A stretch of DNA of 64,000 nucleotides from Kibdelosporangium banguiense (GTDB lineage: Bacteria; Actinomycetota; Actinomycetes; Mycobacteriales; Pseudonocardiaceae), in assembly GCF_017876405.1 (NCBI RefSeq), contig NZ_JAGINW010000001.1, positions 11,049,203-11,113,202 on the forward strand, in the 5' to 3' direction. The notes under the pieces were generated by a model. It saw only the letters and a program-made list of their open reading frames with translations, was not told where the DNA came from and made no database searches. A program made the position numbers and the translations under genes. Position 1 is the stretch's first letter, and each line of letters starts with the position of its first letter. Positions 18,624 through 27,827 of the stretch are shown here, piece by piece.

Positions 18624-18653
18624 GATTTCATTAGCCGTCCGGCTAATGAAATC
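18624..18653. promoter_or_regulatory. 30-bp perfect palindrome, probable TetR operator
   Basis: Arms GATTTCATTAGCCG (18624-18637) and CGGCTAATGAAATC (18640-18653) are exact inverse complements around a 2-nt centre. The palindrome lies 16 bp before the epimerase ATG, and the TetR gene is the convergent neighbour. Confidence 0.8.
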
Positions 18654-18691
18654 GACAATACAGCATCCTCCCCAGCCGTTGTTGATTATCG

Positions 18692-18725
18692 TACTTTCGT
18701 CACTTTGATATTAACTGCGAAAGTA
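18692..18725. promoter_or_regulatory. Inverted repeat TACTTTCG...CGAAAGTA
   Basis: TACTTTCG (18692-18699) and CGAAAGTA (18718-18725) face each other across 18 bp in an AT-richer stretch ahead of the secreted-protein gene at 18867. The half-site resembles the CTTTCG element before the xylanase gene. Role unproven. Confidence 0.4.
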
Positions 18726-18866
18726 GTCATGAATCAAGTAGTACCTGATCATCGTTTAGGCGGAATGGACGTATCCGGACAGGCTTGTGGCTCATACACT
18801 CGCTTTCGCTCCAGTAAAGGAAAAACCAACGGTTTGCTGCAGAAGTCATGACTGGACGGAGATCGA

Positions 18867-19730
18867 ATGGACGACAGTGCAGGTCAGTTAGGCCGACGAG
18901 GTTTCGTTCTGGGGGTGGCCGGGCTTGCCTTCACCACCGTCGGCACCGCCACAGCACAACAAACTCTTTCCAAGGCAGCGGGCGTGGCCGTCCTTGGGCA
19001 GGCTGCGAAGGCGTTATGCCTGCTCGACACCAGCTGGGTCCTGGTCGATGAGGACGGTACGACCTATCCGACAACCGGGTTGGAGGGCGCCAACGTCATC
19101 GACGTCGCCGCTGACGACCGGGGTGTCCTGGCAGTCGGTTCGCGGCCGGCGCCGCCGTATACCGAGGCGACGATCTGGCAGTCGGCTGACGGCGTCGCGT
19201 GGCGTGAGGTCATGCGACTGACGGGTACGAACACTGAGTTCACCGGCGTTGGGTTCGGTCCGGGTACCGCGATGGCGCTGGGTTCGGCCCTCTCGGAAGA
19301 ACGGGCGCCCAAGGGGACGATCGCCGCCCGCCGATGGCAGCGCATATGGACCGAGATTCCGGTCACCGGGCTTGAGCAGACCGCCGAGCAGGCGATCACC
19401 ACGGTGTCGGGCAACCGTTCCGGCTGGGTCGCCGCCGCGATCACGCAGGAGGGCACCACTTTGTACCGCTCCCCCGACGGCTCGGCGTGGAGTACCGAAA
19501 GCACGTTGCTTGAGGACGCCGCAGTCCAGGGCCTGTTGCTGGAGCCGAACGGCATTCGCTGGGTCGCCAACACGATCGGTGGCTCCGCAGCGATCACAGG
19601 AACAGTCGGCGCTGGGCGTCAACCGGTGTCCGTGCGGCAGGACGCGCACGCGGTGGGCGCGGTGTGGACCCGGCGCGGTCCGCTCTCGTACTGGCTTGTC
19701 GACGGCCGCCTCGTCACGGCGAAGATCTGA
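18867..19730 (+). CDS. Tat-exported protein of unknown function
   Basis: A 287-residue protein with a twin-arginine-like signal (LGRRGFVLGVAGLAFTTVGTATA, residues 8-30). The mature part has repeated short beta patterns of the form GVLAVGSRPA...ATIWQSADGVAW, GTAMALGS and TLYRSPDGSAW, which look like blades of a small beta-propeller (WQSADG and YRSPDG turns). I do not recognise a catalytic motif. It lies 9 bp before a peptidase-like gene and is probably cotranscribed. Confidence 0.75.
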   Translation: MDDSAGQLGRRGFVLGVAGLAFTTVGTATAQQTLSKAAGVAVLGQAAKALCLLDTSWVLVDEDGTTYPTTGLEGANVIDVAADDRGVLAVGSRPAPPYTEATIWQSADGVAWREVMRLTGTNTEFTGVGFGPGTAMALGSALSEERAPKGTIAARRWQRIWTEIPVTGLEQTAEQAITTVSGNRSGWVAAAITQEGTTLYRSPDGSAWSTESTLLEDAAVQGLLLEPNGIRWVANTIGGSAAITGTVGAGRQPVSVRQDAHAVGAVWTRRGPLSYWLVDGRLVTAKI

Positions 19731-19739
19731 GGAGGCCCA

Positions 19740-20399
19740 GTGATCACTTTCAGCGCGATCGACGGCACGCCGGTCTACTACTGGCGATCGAACCGCCCCA
19801 ACACCACGACCCGCAACTGGCAGTGCACCCAGGAATTCTACGACCGTCTCGTACTCTGGATCCGAGACTTACGGTCACTGTCCACTGCGTACGGCACTGT
19901 GTCCTATATGGTCTCCGCCGGGTTCTACGTCAACAAGCCCGGCGAACACGGCGAGGGCACAGCCGTGGACATCGACCACATCCAGTGGAGCAGCGGAACC
20001 GTCTGCACACCCCTGGACAAGCATCACGCCTCAACCAATGCCGCGCTGCGCAGGCGATATCTCGCACTCGAGGCCGTCACCCGCCGCAGGTTCCGATACG
20101 TCCTCGACGGCTGGTACAACGCCGACCACGCCGACCACATCCACGGCGACTTCGGCGGCACACCGATCCGCCTGGTCACCGGTTCGAACAGCGACACCAA
20201 GTTCATCCAGGCCATGTGCAACAACTTCCGCGACGCAGGCCTGACAATCGACGGCGACTGGGGCCCGTTGACCCAATCCGCGTACAACTCCGCCAAGTCA
20301 GCACTGGGCATCACCGGCGACCCCACCAGCGGCGCCGCCCCGTACCAGCAAATGCTGTCCGCGATAGCCAAGCACGGATTCGCCAACACCACATTCTGA
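19740..20399 (+). CDS. Extensin-like/M15-type zinc peptidase domain with peptidoglycan-binding-like tail
   Basis: A 219-residue protein from GTG 19740 (GAGGAGG upstream). Residues 60-140 carry HGEGTAVDID and DHADHIHGD, the HxxxxxxD and HxxH zinc ligands of the extensin-like/VanY-DacB-like peptidase fold. The C-terminus (FIQAMCNNFRDAGLTIDGDWGP) resembles a peptidoglycan-binding repeat. No signal peptide is visible. Probable cell-wall-associated hydrolase; substrate not readable. Confidence 0.7.
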   Translation: MITFSAIDGTPVYYWRSNRPNTTTRNWQCTQEFYDRLVLWIRDLRSLSTAYGTVSYMVSAGFYVNKPGEHGEGTAVDIDHIQWSSGTVCTPLDKHHASTNAALRRRYLALEAVTRRRFRYVLDGWYNADHADHIHGDFGGTPIRLVTGSNSDTKFIQAMCNNFRDAGLTIDGDWGPLTQSAYNSAKSALGITGDPTSGAAPYQQMLSAIAKHGFANTTF

Positions 20400-20406
20400 C
20401 CCGGAA

Positions 20407-20441
20407 CCCCGCCCGTCGGCTGGACGAGCCGACGGGCGGGG
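20407..20441. terminator. Bidirectional stem-loop terminator
   Basis: Arms CCCCGCCCGTCGGCT (20407-20421) and AGCCGACGGGCGGGG (20427-20441) pair perfectly over 15 bp around a 5-nt loop, between convergent genes. Confidence 0.88.
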
Positions 20442-20451
20442 ATCGCAGTCA

Positions 20452-21453
20452 CTAGAAGACTACGGTCCAGCCTTCGTCATGACTTTGGTCGGCGGTGTAG
20501 GAGACGCCGTGGATCTTGATGCCTTTGGCGTCGAGGAGCGTGATTGCGCCGCCGTTGTTGCCGAGCTTCATTCCGTTGGTGAGTTCGACCTTCAGTGTGA
20601 CGCCGGGTGCGAGAGTTTGAGATGGGATCGGGCTTGCGGTCTTTGCCCTGTCCACCAGCTGCCAGCCGGTGAGGTCGACCGGGGCAGGGGAGGCGTTGAT
20701 CAACGTCACGGTCTCGGTTTCGGGGGCGGGGCCGACCGGGTTGACCAGGGCGCCGACGATTCGGACGATCTCTCTTGCCGAGCGGTCGGGTTCGCCGTCG
20801 AGGGCATGGCCTGTGCGGTCGTCCGTGTGCCAGGACTGGCTTTGGAAGGCGAGGAACATCGCCACCCAGCGAGACTCCCCGCCGAAGCGGATCAGCAGGC
20901 CGCCGTCCTGCCAGACTCCGTTGTCGCGGCGGAACTGGGCGCTGTTGCCCTGGTTCATGTGGATGTCGTGCACGCCGTTGCCCGGACGGAAGCCGAAGAT
21001 CTTGTCCGGCACGTTGTTCTCGGGGCCCCATCGTTCGCCGAAGACGTACAGGTGCGCGTTCGGGTCCTGCTGCGCTCGCTGAACGTAGTGATCGAACAGG
21101 TCGGCCAGATCGTTGTCCGGGCCGGCCAGATCCGGCGGGAGCAGTCTTAACGTCTTGGGGTCGAAGAGATTGCCTCTGATGAAGTCGAGGCTGGCACCGC
21201 CGGGCTTGGACGGCAGAACCGTCCATCCGGAACCGGGCTCGGGCAGTGCGTCCGTGATGGGATGCCGGAAGTCGTCTGCCACATGGTAAAGCAGCTCGGA
21301 CGGCATCTGCTGGGACCGGACGTTCACGGCCACGCGGTAGTGGACCGCATCGTCGTCGACGACTTCTATCTGATAGTGCGGCGTGTCCGTGCTTCCCTCC
21401 CGGCGGGTGTTCACCACGCGCCCGGACAGCACTCCATACGATTTCAACGGCAC
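20452..21453 (-). CDS. DUF2278 (YukJ-like) protein with C-terminal lamin-tail domain
   Basis: A 333-residue protein. I choose GTG at 21451-21453 because the family begins PLKSYGVL and GGGGAGGGC lies just upstream; a longer frame to 21588 has no such support. DUF2278 spans about 1-215 (LKSYGVLSGRVV, YQIEVVDDDAVHYRVAVNV, SELLYHV, FRPGNGVHDIHMNQG). The C-terminal part (TVTLINASPAPVDLTGWQLVD, LGNNGGAITLLDAKG) is a lamin-tail beta-sandwich. Function of the family is unknown. No signal peptide. Confidence 0.8.
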   Translation of the reverse strand: MPLKSYGVLSGRVVNTRREGSTDTPHYQIEVVDDDAVHYRVAVNVRSQQMPSELLYHVADDFRHPITDALPEPGSGWTVLPSKPGGASLDFIRGNLFDPKTLRLLPPDLAGPDNDLADLFDHYVQRAQQDPNAHLYVFGERWGPENNVPDKIFGFRPGNGVHDIHMNQGNSAQFRRDNGVWQDGGLLIRFGGESRWVAMFLAFQSQSWHTDDRTGHALDGEPDRSAREIVRIVGALVNPVGPAPETETVTLINASPAPVDLTGWQLVDRAKTASPIPSQTLAPGVTLKVELTNGMKLGNNGGAITLLDAKGIKIHGVSYTADQSHDEGWTVVF

Positions 21454-21606
21454 AGCTCGGCCCTCCCCACTCCGGGGACGACGTCCCCTGGCAGGAAAAT
21501 CGGCCAGAAACCATCCGGCATTAGCGTCCTCGAGTGGTTCGCCGGTTTCCAAAACAGCGAAATTGCGGCCGTCCGAAGTGGACGCCACGGCTGATCACAG
21601 TCCTGA

Positions 21607-23127
<1,521 letters not shown>

Positions 23128-23139
23128 TCCTGAGCGACC

Positions 23140-23174
23140 TCAGCCGGCCGCACAGCCAATCCGCGGCCGGCTGA
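23140..23174. terminator. Stem-loop terminator between xylanase and DAHP synthase
   Basis: A 12-bp perfect stem (TCAGCCGGCCGC at 23140-23151, GCGGCCGGCTGA at 23163-23174) with an 11-nt loop between convergent genes. Confidence 0.85.
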
Positions 23175-23177
23175 ACC

Positions 23178-24386
23178 TCACAAACCGTTGTCGAAGAGTG
23201 AGACCAGGGACATGGCCTGGCTGTCGTTCAGGCGGGGATCGCACAGCGAGGTGTATCGCTTCGTGAGGTCGTCCTCTGTGACGTCTTCGCCTACGCATTC
23301 GGTCACGTTTTCGCCTGCTACCTCGAGGTGCAGGCCGCCGAGCCACTCTCCCATGCCGGTGAGGACTTCGCGGCAGTCGGTGATCTCGCTGACGATGTCG
23401 GTCAGCTGACGGGTCTTCAGGCCGAGTTGGGTGCGGTATGTGTTGCCGTGCATGGGATCGCAGAGCCAGATGACGGGGTGACCGGCCTGCCGGACGGCTT
23501 TCACCAGGCGTGGCAGGTGATCACGGACCTGGCCGGCGCCCAGTCGGCAGATGAGGGTCAGCTTGCCGGGGGTGCGGTGCGGGTCGAGGCGTCCGCACAG
23601 TTGGACGATTCCGTCGGGCTTCGCGGTCGGACCGATCTTGCATGCGACCGGATTCGCCACGCCGGAGAGGAACTCCACGTGAGCGCCGCCGACTTCGCGG
23701 GTTCGGTCGCCGATCCACGGAAAGTGCGCCGAGGACAGGTACCACTCGTCGTTTCGTGGGTCCGTTCTGACGAGGGCTTCCTCATAGTCGAGCAGCAGCG
23801 CTTCGTGGCTGGTCCACAAGCCACCGGATACCTCTGTCCGCACAGCCAGGGCGGAGTAGTACGCCGCGAGCATCCGCTCTGGGGAGGCGCGGCGGGCGCT
23901 GGCGATCGGTTCGGGCGAGTTCACCGCCAGTCCCCGGAACGCCGGCATCTCCTCGCCGTCGACGACCTCCGACAGGACTGAGCGGGGCTTCGCGAACTGC
24001 CCCGCGACTCGGCCGACGACGACTGCGGGAACGCCCAGGCGCAGGCTGATCTCGTCGGCGAGCATGTTGAGGATGTGCCGCTTCGCCCTGGCGGCGTGCA
24101 CTGTCTGTTCGCCGAAAGGTTCGGCACAGTCACCGCCTTGTATGACGAATGCCCGGCCTTCGCCGACGCCGGCGAGTACGCGGCGCAGAACGCGCACCTC
24201 AGCGGGGGTGGTCAGGGCTGGGGCGGCGCCCAGCAAGGTGCGGACGCGAGCCAGCTCACACGGATCCGGCCAGTCCGGTTGCTGGGCCGCCGAGCGGGTT
24301 CGCCAGCTCGCCGGGTGCCATTGCCGCGCCGCTTTCCGGGGTGAATTCGTGACACCACGCACAACATCACCGATTGGTAAACACAT
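23178..24386 (-). CDS. Class II DAHP synthase (3-deoxy-7-phosphoheptulonate synthase)
   Basis: About 402 residues if started at ATG 24384-24386; the exact start is uncertain (a frame opens to 24521, and GTG 24349-24351 is also possible). It condenses phosphoenolpyruvate with erythrose 4-phosphate, the entry step to chorismate. Class II motifs are WHPASWR, QQPDWPD, FVIQGGDCAEPF, KPRSVLSEVVDGEEMPAFRG, KIGPTAKPD, LICRLGAGQVRDHLPRL, VIWLCDPMHGNT and GGLHLEVAGENVTEC. The short N-terminus lacks the long regulatory extension of the mycobacterial housekeeping enzyme, as in plant-like enzymes dedicated to secondary metabolism. Divergent from the biosynthetic operon; it probably raises chorismate supply for it. 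Confidence 0.92.
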   Translation of the reverse strand: MCLPIGDVVRGVTNSPRKAARQWHPASWRTRSAAQQPDWPDPCELARVRTLLGAAPALTTPAEVRVLRRVLAGVGEGRAFVIQGGDCAEPFGEQTVHAARAKRHILNMLADEISLRLGVPAVVVGRVAGQFAKPRSVLSEVVDGEEMPAFRGLAVNSPEPIASARRASPERMLAAYYSALAVRTEVSGGLWTSHEALLLDYEEALVRTDPRNDEWYLSSAHFPWIGDRTREVGGAHVEFLSGVANPVACKIGPTAKPDGIVQLCGRLDPHRTPGKLTLICRLGAGQVRDHLPRLVKAVRQAGHPVIWLCDPMHGNTYRTQLGLKTRQLTDIVSEITDCREVLTGMGEWLGGLHLEVAGENVTECVGEDVTEDDLTKRYTSLCDPRLNDSQAMSLVSLFDNGL

Positions 24387-24693
24387 ATCTCTGCCGCACA
24401 TATCCGCTGTTCGCGGGCGCATCTTTCTACTCACCGCTCTTTCGGGGCAAATAATTTTCATGGCGCCGACACGATGCGCAATACGACCGCTCAACCATGA
24501 CCCGGCGCGCGTGTGTTCCACGTGAGCCGAACGGCCCGGAAAAAGTTGTCTCCGACCTGTGAACCAAGCCTGCTGGGTGCTCGTATTGATCAGCGAGAGC
24601 CACCTTTGCCACGTCCGGTGCGGAGGCTCGCCGAAGCACGCCCCCGCATCGTTGCTCGGCAGGTAAAACGCGCGAAAACGAGGTGACCCTTAG
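24387..24693. other. Divergent promoter region of the biosynthetic cluster
   Basis: A 307-bp gap between DAHP synthase and the 24694 gene. It is more AT-rich around 24440-24465 than its surroundings and must hold promoters in both directions. I see no clear operator and no gene. Confidence 0.5.
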
Positions 24694-25584
24694 ATGACGA
24701 CCAAGGATCCTGTCGTTGTCACCAGCAGCCACCGGGTCACGGCCGAAAAGAAGGAAACTTTCACGATTTCCGCCAACAGTCTGCTGAGCATGGCAGCCAG
24801 ATCACGGGGCTATCTCGGTGGCGATCTACGCAAATCCGACGAGGACGATTCGGTCTGGCAGATCGTCTACCGCTTCGACTCCGCCGAGGCCGCGGACGCC
24901 TGGCGCGCCGAGTCGTCACGCTCCCTGTGGGCGACAGTCCTGGACGAGTGCGCGCAGCACCTCGTGCAGCGGACCTCCGGTCCGGACCGGAGGTCCAGAT
25001 CAGAGCCGAGGCCGGCGGCCAGGGCAGCGTCCAGAACGGAATCCCGAACAGGATCGAGAACGGCGCCGGGGCCAGGACCGGGAAAACCGCCGGGGCCGCC
25101 ACGCTGGAAGATGGCCGTGGTCACGCTGATCGCGGTGTTCCCCGCGGTGCTCGGGACGAACGTCCTCGTCGTCTCGCAGTTCGCTGGCCTGTCGTTGATC
25201 CCCCGGACATTCGTGCTGTGCGTGATCGTGACCATCCTGATGACCTGGGTGCTCATGCCACGACTGATGAAACTGCTAGGTCCGTGGCTACGCGGGAACG
25301 CCCCGGTCCCCGCCCCTGAGCCGGTCCGCACGGAACCCGAACGCGAGGAAACGGTGCGTTCAGAACCGGCACGTGCGGCTACGGACGACAAACCCCGCGA
25401 GGCGCCATCCGACGACACCATTCCCATCCCGATCCAGCTACCCGCCCCCACCCCGCCGCCCGCCATGCCACCACCCGCCGCGCTGCCTGCCAACAGGCCC
25501 CGGCACCGGGCCCCGGCCCATCGCGCCCGCAACCAGCCCGCGCCCTCGAGGCCGGGCCGCCAGGTGCCCTCCGGACGCAGATGA
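24694..25584 (+). CDS. Membrane protein with N-terminal antibiotic-biosynthesis-monooxygenase-like domain
   Basis: A 296-residue protein. Residues 5-90 match the ABM-like ferredoxin-fold domain seen in bacterial membrane proteins (VVVTSSHRVTAEKKETF, YLGGDLRKSDEDDSVWQIVYRFDS, DAWRAESSRSLW). A basic Pro/Arg-rich linker and two transmembrane helices follow (MAVVTLIAVFPAVLGTNVLV and FVLCVIVTILMTWVLMPRLM, the PPRWKMA and MTWVLMPR motifs of that family). The C-terminal 90 residues are a low-complexity Pro/Arg/Glu tail. The ABM fold sometimes oxidises aromatics without cofactor, but activity here is not evident. First gene of the plus-strand biosynthetic arm. Confidence 0.75.
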   Translation: MTTKDPVVVTSSHRVTAEKKETFTISANSLLSMAARSRGYLGGDLRKSDEDDSVWQIVYRFDSAEAADAWRAESSRSLWATVLDECAQHLVQRTSGPDRRSRSEPRPAARAASRTESRTGSRTAPGPGPGKPPGPPRWKMAVVTLIAVFPAVLGTNVLVVSQFAGLSLIPRTFVLCVIVTILMTWVLMPRLMKLLGPWLRGNAPVPAPEPVRTEPEREETVRSEPARAATDDKPREAPSDDTIPIPIQLPAPTPPPAMPPPAALPANRPRHRAPAHRARNQPAPSRPGRQVPSGRR

Positions 25585-25646
25585 GCCCGCAGATGAGCGC
25601 CGTGGCAGGCAATACCGCTATTTCACGAAGACCGGGAGCATGACCT

Positions 25647-27827
25647 GTGCGTACCCTTCTGATCGACAACCACGACTCGTACACGTACAACCTCTTTCAC
25701 CTCATCGCAGGGGTGAACGGGACCGAGCCGGTGGTGCTGCGCAACGACGACCCCGCACTGGCCCGGGTGTCCTTCGACGAGTTCGACAACGTGGTGATCT
25801 CCCCAGGCCCCGGTCACCCGGGGCGCACCAGGGACCTGGGGCACGCGGCCCGCTTCGTGCAGTACGAACACCTCCCGTTACTCGGCGTCTGCCTGGGCCA
25901 TCAGGCGATCGGGCTGCACGCCGGCGCGGCGGTGGGCTCCGCCCCCGCTCCACGCCATGGGCATCCGACATCAGTCCGCCACGACGGGCGTGAGCTGTTC
26001 GCCGGGCTGCCACAGGGTTTCACGGCAGTGCGCTATCACTCCCTGTCGGTCGAGGAGCCACTGCCGCCGAACCTCGAGGCCACGGCCTGGGCCGAGGACG
26101 GCGTCGTGATGGGCCTGCGGCACCGGCAGCGGCCGCACTGGGGCGTGCAGTTCCACCCGGAGTCGATCCTCACCGAACACGGAACCGAGCTGCTCGGCAA
26201 CTTCCGGACCCTGTCGCAGGATGTGAGCCGTCCATCGATCGTCGTGACCACGCAGGCGGCCGAGCAGGCGCCTGCCCCAGTCGCGCGACTCCCTCGGTAC
26301 CGCCTGCACTATGCAGTCCACAATGGACCTGTTGCTCCGGAGCAGTTGTTCACCAGCTTGTTCACGGCCTCACCGCGAGCGTTCTGGCTCGACGGCGCGG
26401 GTGTCGACGACGAGCTCTCCCGCTTCTCCTACCTGGGCGACGACACTGGACCGCTGGCCGAGTTCTGCAGCTATGACGTGAACACCGGCATCATCGAGGT
26501 GCAGCGCACGGGCCAGCCGATCGAGCGTGTCCGGGAGGACATCTTCACCTACCTGCGCCGGGGCCTGGCCGCCCGCGCGTTCCCCACTGCGGATCTGCCG
26601 TTCGACTTCACCTGTGGCTATGTCGGCTATTTCGGCTACGAGCTCAAGGCCGCCCTTGGCGGGCAGGCCGCGCACCGCAGCGACACTCCCGACGCGGGCT
26701 GGCTGTTCGCCGACCGCATGGTCGTCATCGACCGGGTCGAGCAGACCGCCTACGCGCTGTGCCTGGCTGAGGACTCCCCCGCCGCCGAGGCGGAGGCGAT
26801 CGGCTGGCTCGACGCCACCCTCGAGAACCTGCACTCCATGCCACTGGACGAGCCCGTGATGTCCATAGTGGACCTTGACGCGCCGGGCGTGACCGAGCGC
26901 TGGCTGCTGCGCGACGCGGGCGGCTACCGCGCGGACATCGAGAAGTGCCAGGAGGAGCTGCGGGCCGGGGAGAGCTACGAGATCTGCCTGACCACCGCGG
27001 TGGAGTTCCCCGCAGTGTGCGACTCGTTCGAGTACTACCGGGTGCTGCGACGGATGAACCCCGCACCGCATTCGGCGTACCTGCGGTTCGGTGACGTCGA
27101 CGTGGCCGGCTCGTCGCCGGAGAGGTTCCTGCGGGTCGGTGCCGACGGGGTGGTCGAGGCGAAGCCGATCAAGGGCACGGCACGCCGGGGCGCCACCGCC
27201 GAAGAAGACGCGGAGTTGCGCGACCGGCTCGCGAGTGACGCGAAGACCCGCGCGGAGAACCTGATGATCGTCGACCTGCTGCGCAACGACCTCGGCCAGG
27301 TGTGCCAGGTAGGCACGGTCGAAGTGCCGGGCCTGATGAAAACAGAGACCTACAGCACCGTGCACCAACTGGTGTCGACGGTTCGCGGCGAACTGGCGCC
27401 CGGCATGGACGCGCTCGACTGCATCCGGGCGTGCTTCCCCGGCGGCTCCATGACCGGCGCGCCGAAGGAACGGACCATGGAGATCATCGACAGCCTGGAG
27501 CCCAAGGCCCGCGGTGTGTACTCCGGTGCGCTGGGTTTCCTGAGCTGCAACGGTTCCACCGACCTGAGCATCGTGATCCGGACGGCCGTGTTCGCCGGCG
27601 GCAAGGTCCACATCGGCGCGGGCGGCGCGATCGTGCTGGACTCCGATCCCGACGAGGAGTACCGGGAGATGTTGCTGAAGCTCGGCGCACCGGTGCGGGC
27701 GTACTGGGAAGCCGCCGCGTACCCGCCCACGACACTGATCCCCTCCGAACCACGTCGGCAGGGTCTGCGCCGGCCTCGTCGTCCGGCCATCCCGGCCGCC
27801 ACTCTCAGCGGAACCGAGGCAGGCTGA
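25647..27827 (+). CDS. pabAB: Fused aminodeoxychorismate synthase (PabA-PabB)
   Basis: A 726-residue enzyme from GTG 25647 that turns chorismate and glutamine into 4-amino-4-deoxychorismate. The N-terminal glutamine amidotransferase (about 1-190) has nucleophile Cys82 in GVCLGHQ and the His-Glu pair in GVQFHPES. The component I part (about 225-700) has KPIKGTARRG with Lys509, the lysine that marks ADC synthase; anthranilate synthases have Ala there. Other motifs are LMIVDLLRNDLGQVC, YSTVHQLVSTVRG and FPGGSMTGAPKERTME. This fused form is typical of actinomycete antibiotic clusters using 4-aminobenzoate. Its stop overlaps the next start (TGATG), so it is cotranslated with the ligase. Confidence 0.95.
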   Translation: MRTLLIDNHDSYTYNLFHLIAGVNGTEPVVLRNDDPALARVSFDEFDNVVISPGPGHPGRTRDLGHAARFVQYEHLPLLGVCLGHQAIGLHAGAAVGSAPAPRHGHPTSVRHDGRELFAGLPQGFTAVRYHSLSVEEPLPPNLEATAWAEDGVVMGLRHRQRPHWGVQFHPESILTEHGTELLGNFRTLSQDVSRPSIVVTTQAAEQAPAPVARLPRYRLHYAVHNGPVAPEQLFTSLFTASPRAFWLDGAGVDDELSRFSYLGDDTGPLAEFCSYDVNTGIIEVQRTGQPIERVREDIFTYLRRGLAARAFPTADLPFDFTCGYVGYFGYELKAALGGQAAHRSDTPDAGWLFADRMVVIDRVEQTAYALCLAEDSPAAEAEAIGWLDATLENLHSMPLDEPVMSIVDLDAPGVTERWLLRDAGGYRADIEKCQEELRAGESYEICLTTAVEFPAVCDSFEYYRVLRRMNPAPHSAYLRFGDVDVAGSSPERFLRVGADGVVEAKPIKGTARRGATAEEDAELRDRLASDAKTRAENLMIVDLLRNDLGQVCQVGTVEVPGLMKTETYSTVHQLVSTVRGELAPGMDALDCIRACFPGGSMTGAPKERTMEIIDSLEPKARGVYSGALGFLSCNGSTDLSIVIRTAVFAGGKVHIGAGGAIVLDSDPDEEYREMLLKLGAPVRAYWEAAAYPPTTLIPSEPRRQGLRRPRRPAIPAATLSGTEAG

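Noticed and set aside
19740-20399. Phage endolysin indicating a prophage
   Set aside because: No other phage genes around; the protein fits a host wall-associated peptidase.
25647-27827. Anthranilate synthase or PhzE-type ADIC synthase
   Set aside because: The motif is PIKGT with lysine, diagnostic of ADC synthase, and a PabC-like gene is present; no phenazine genes are nearby.
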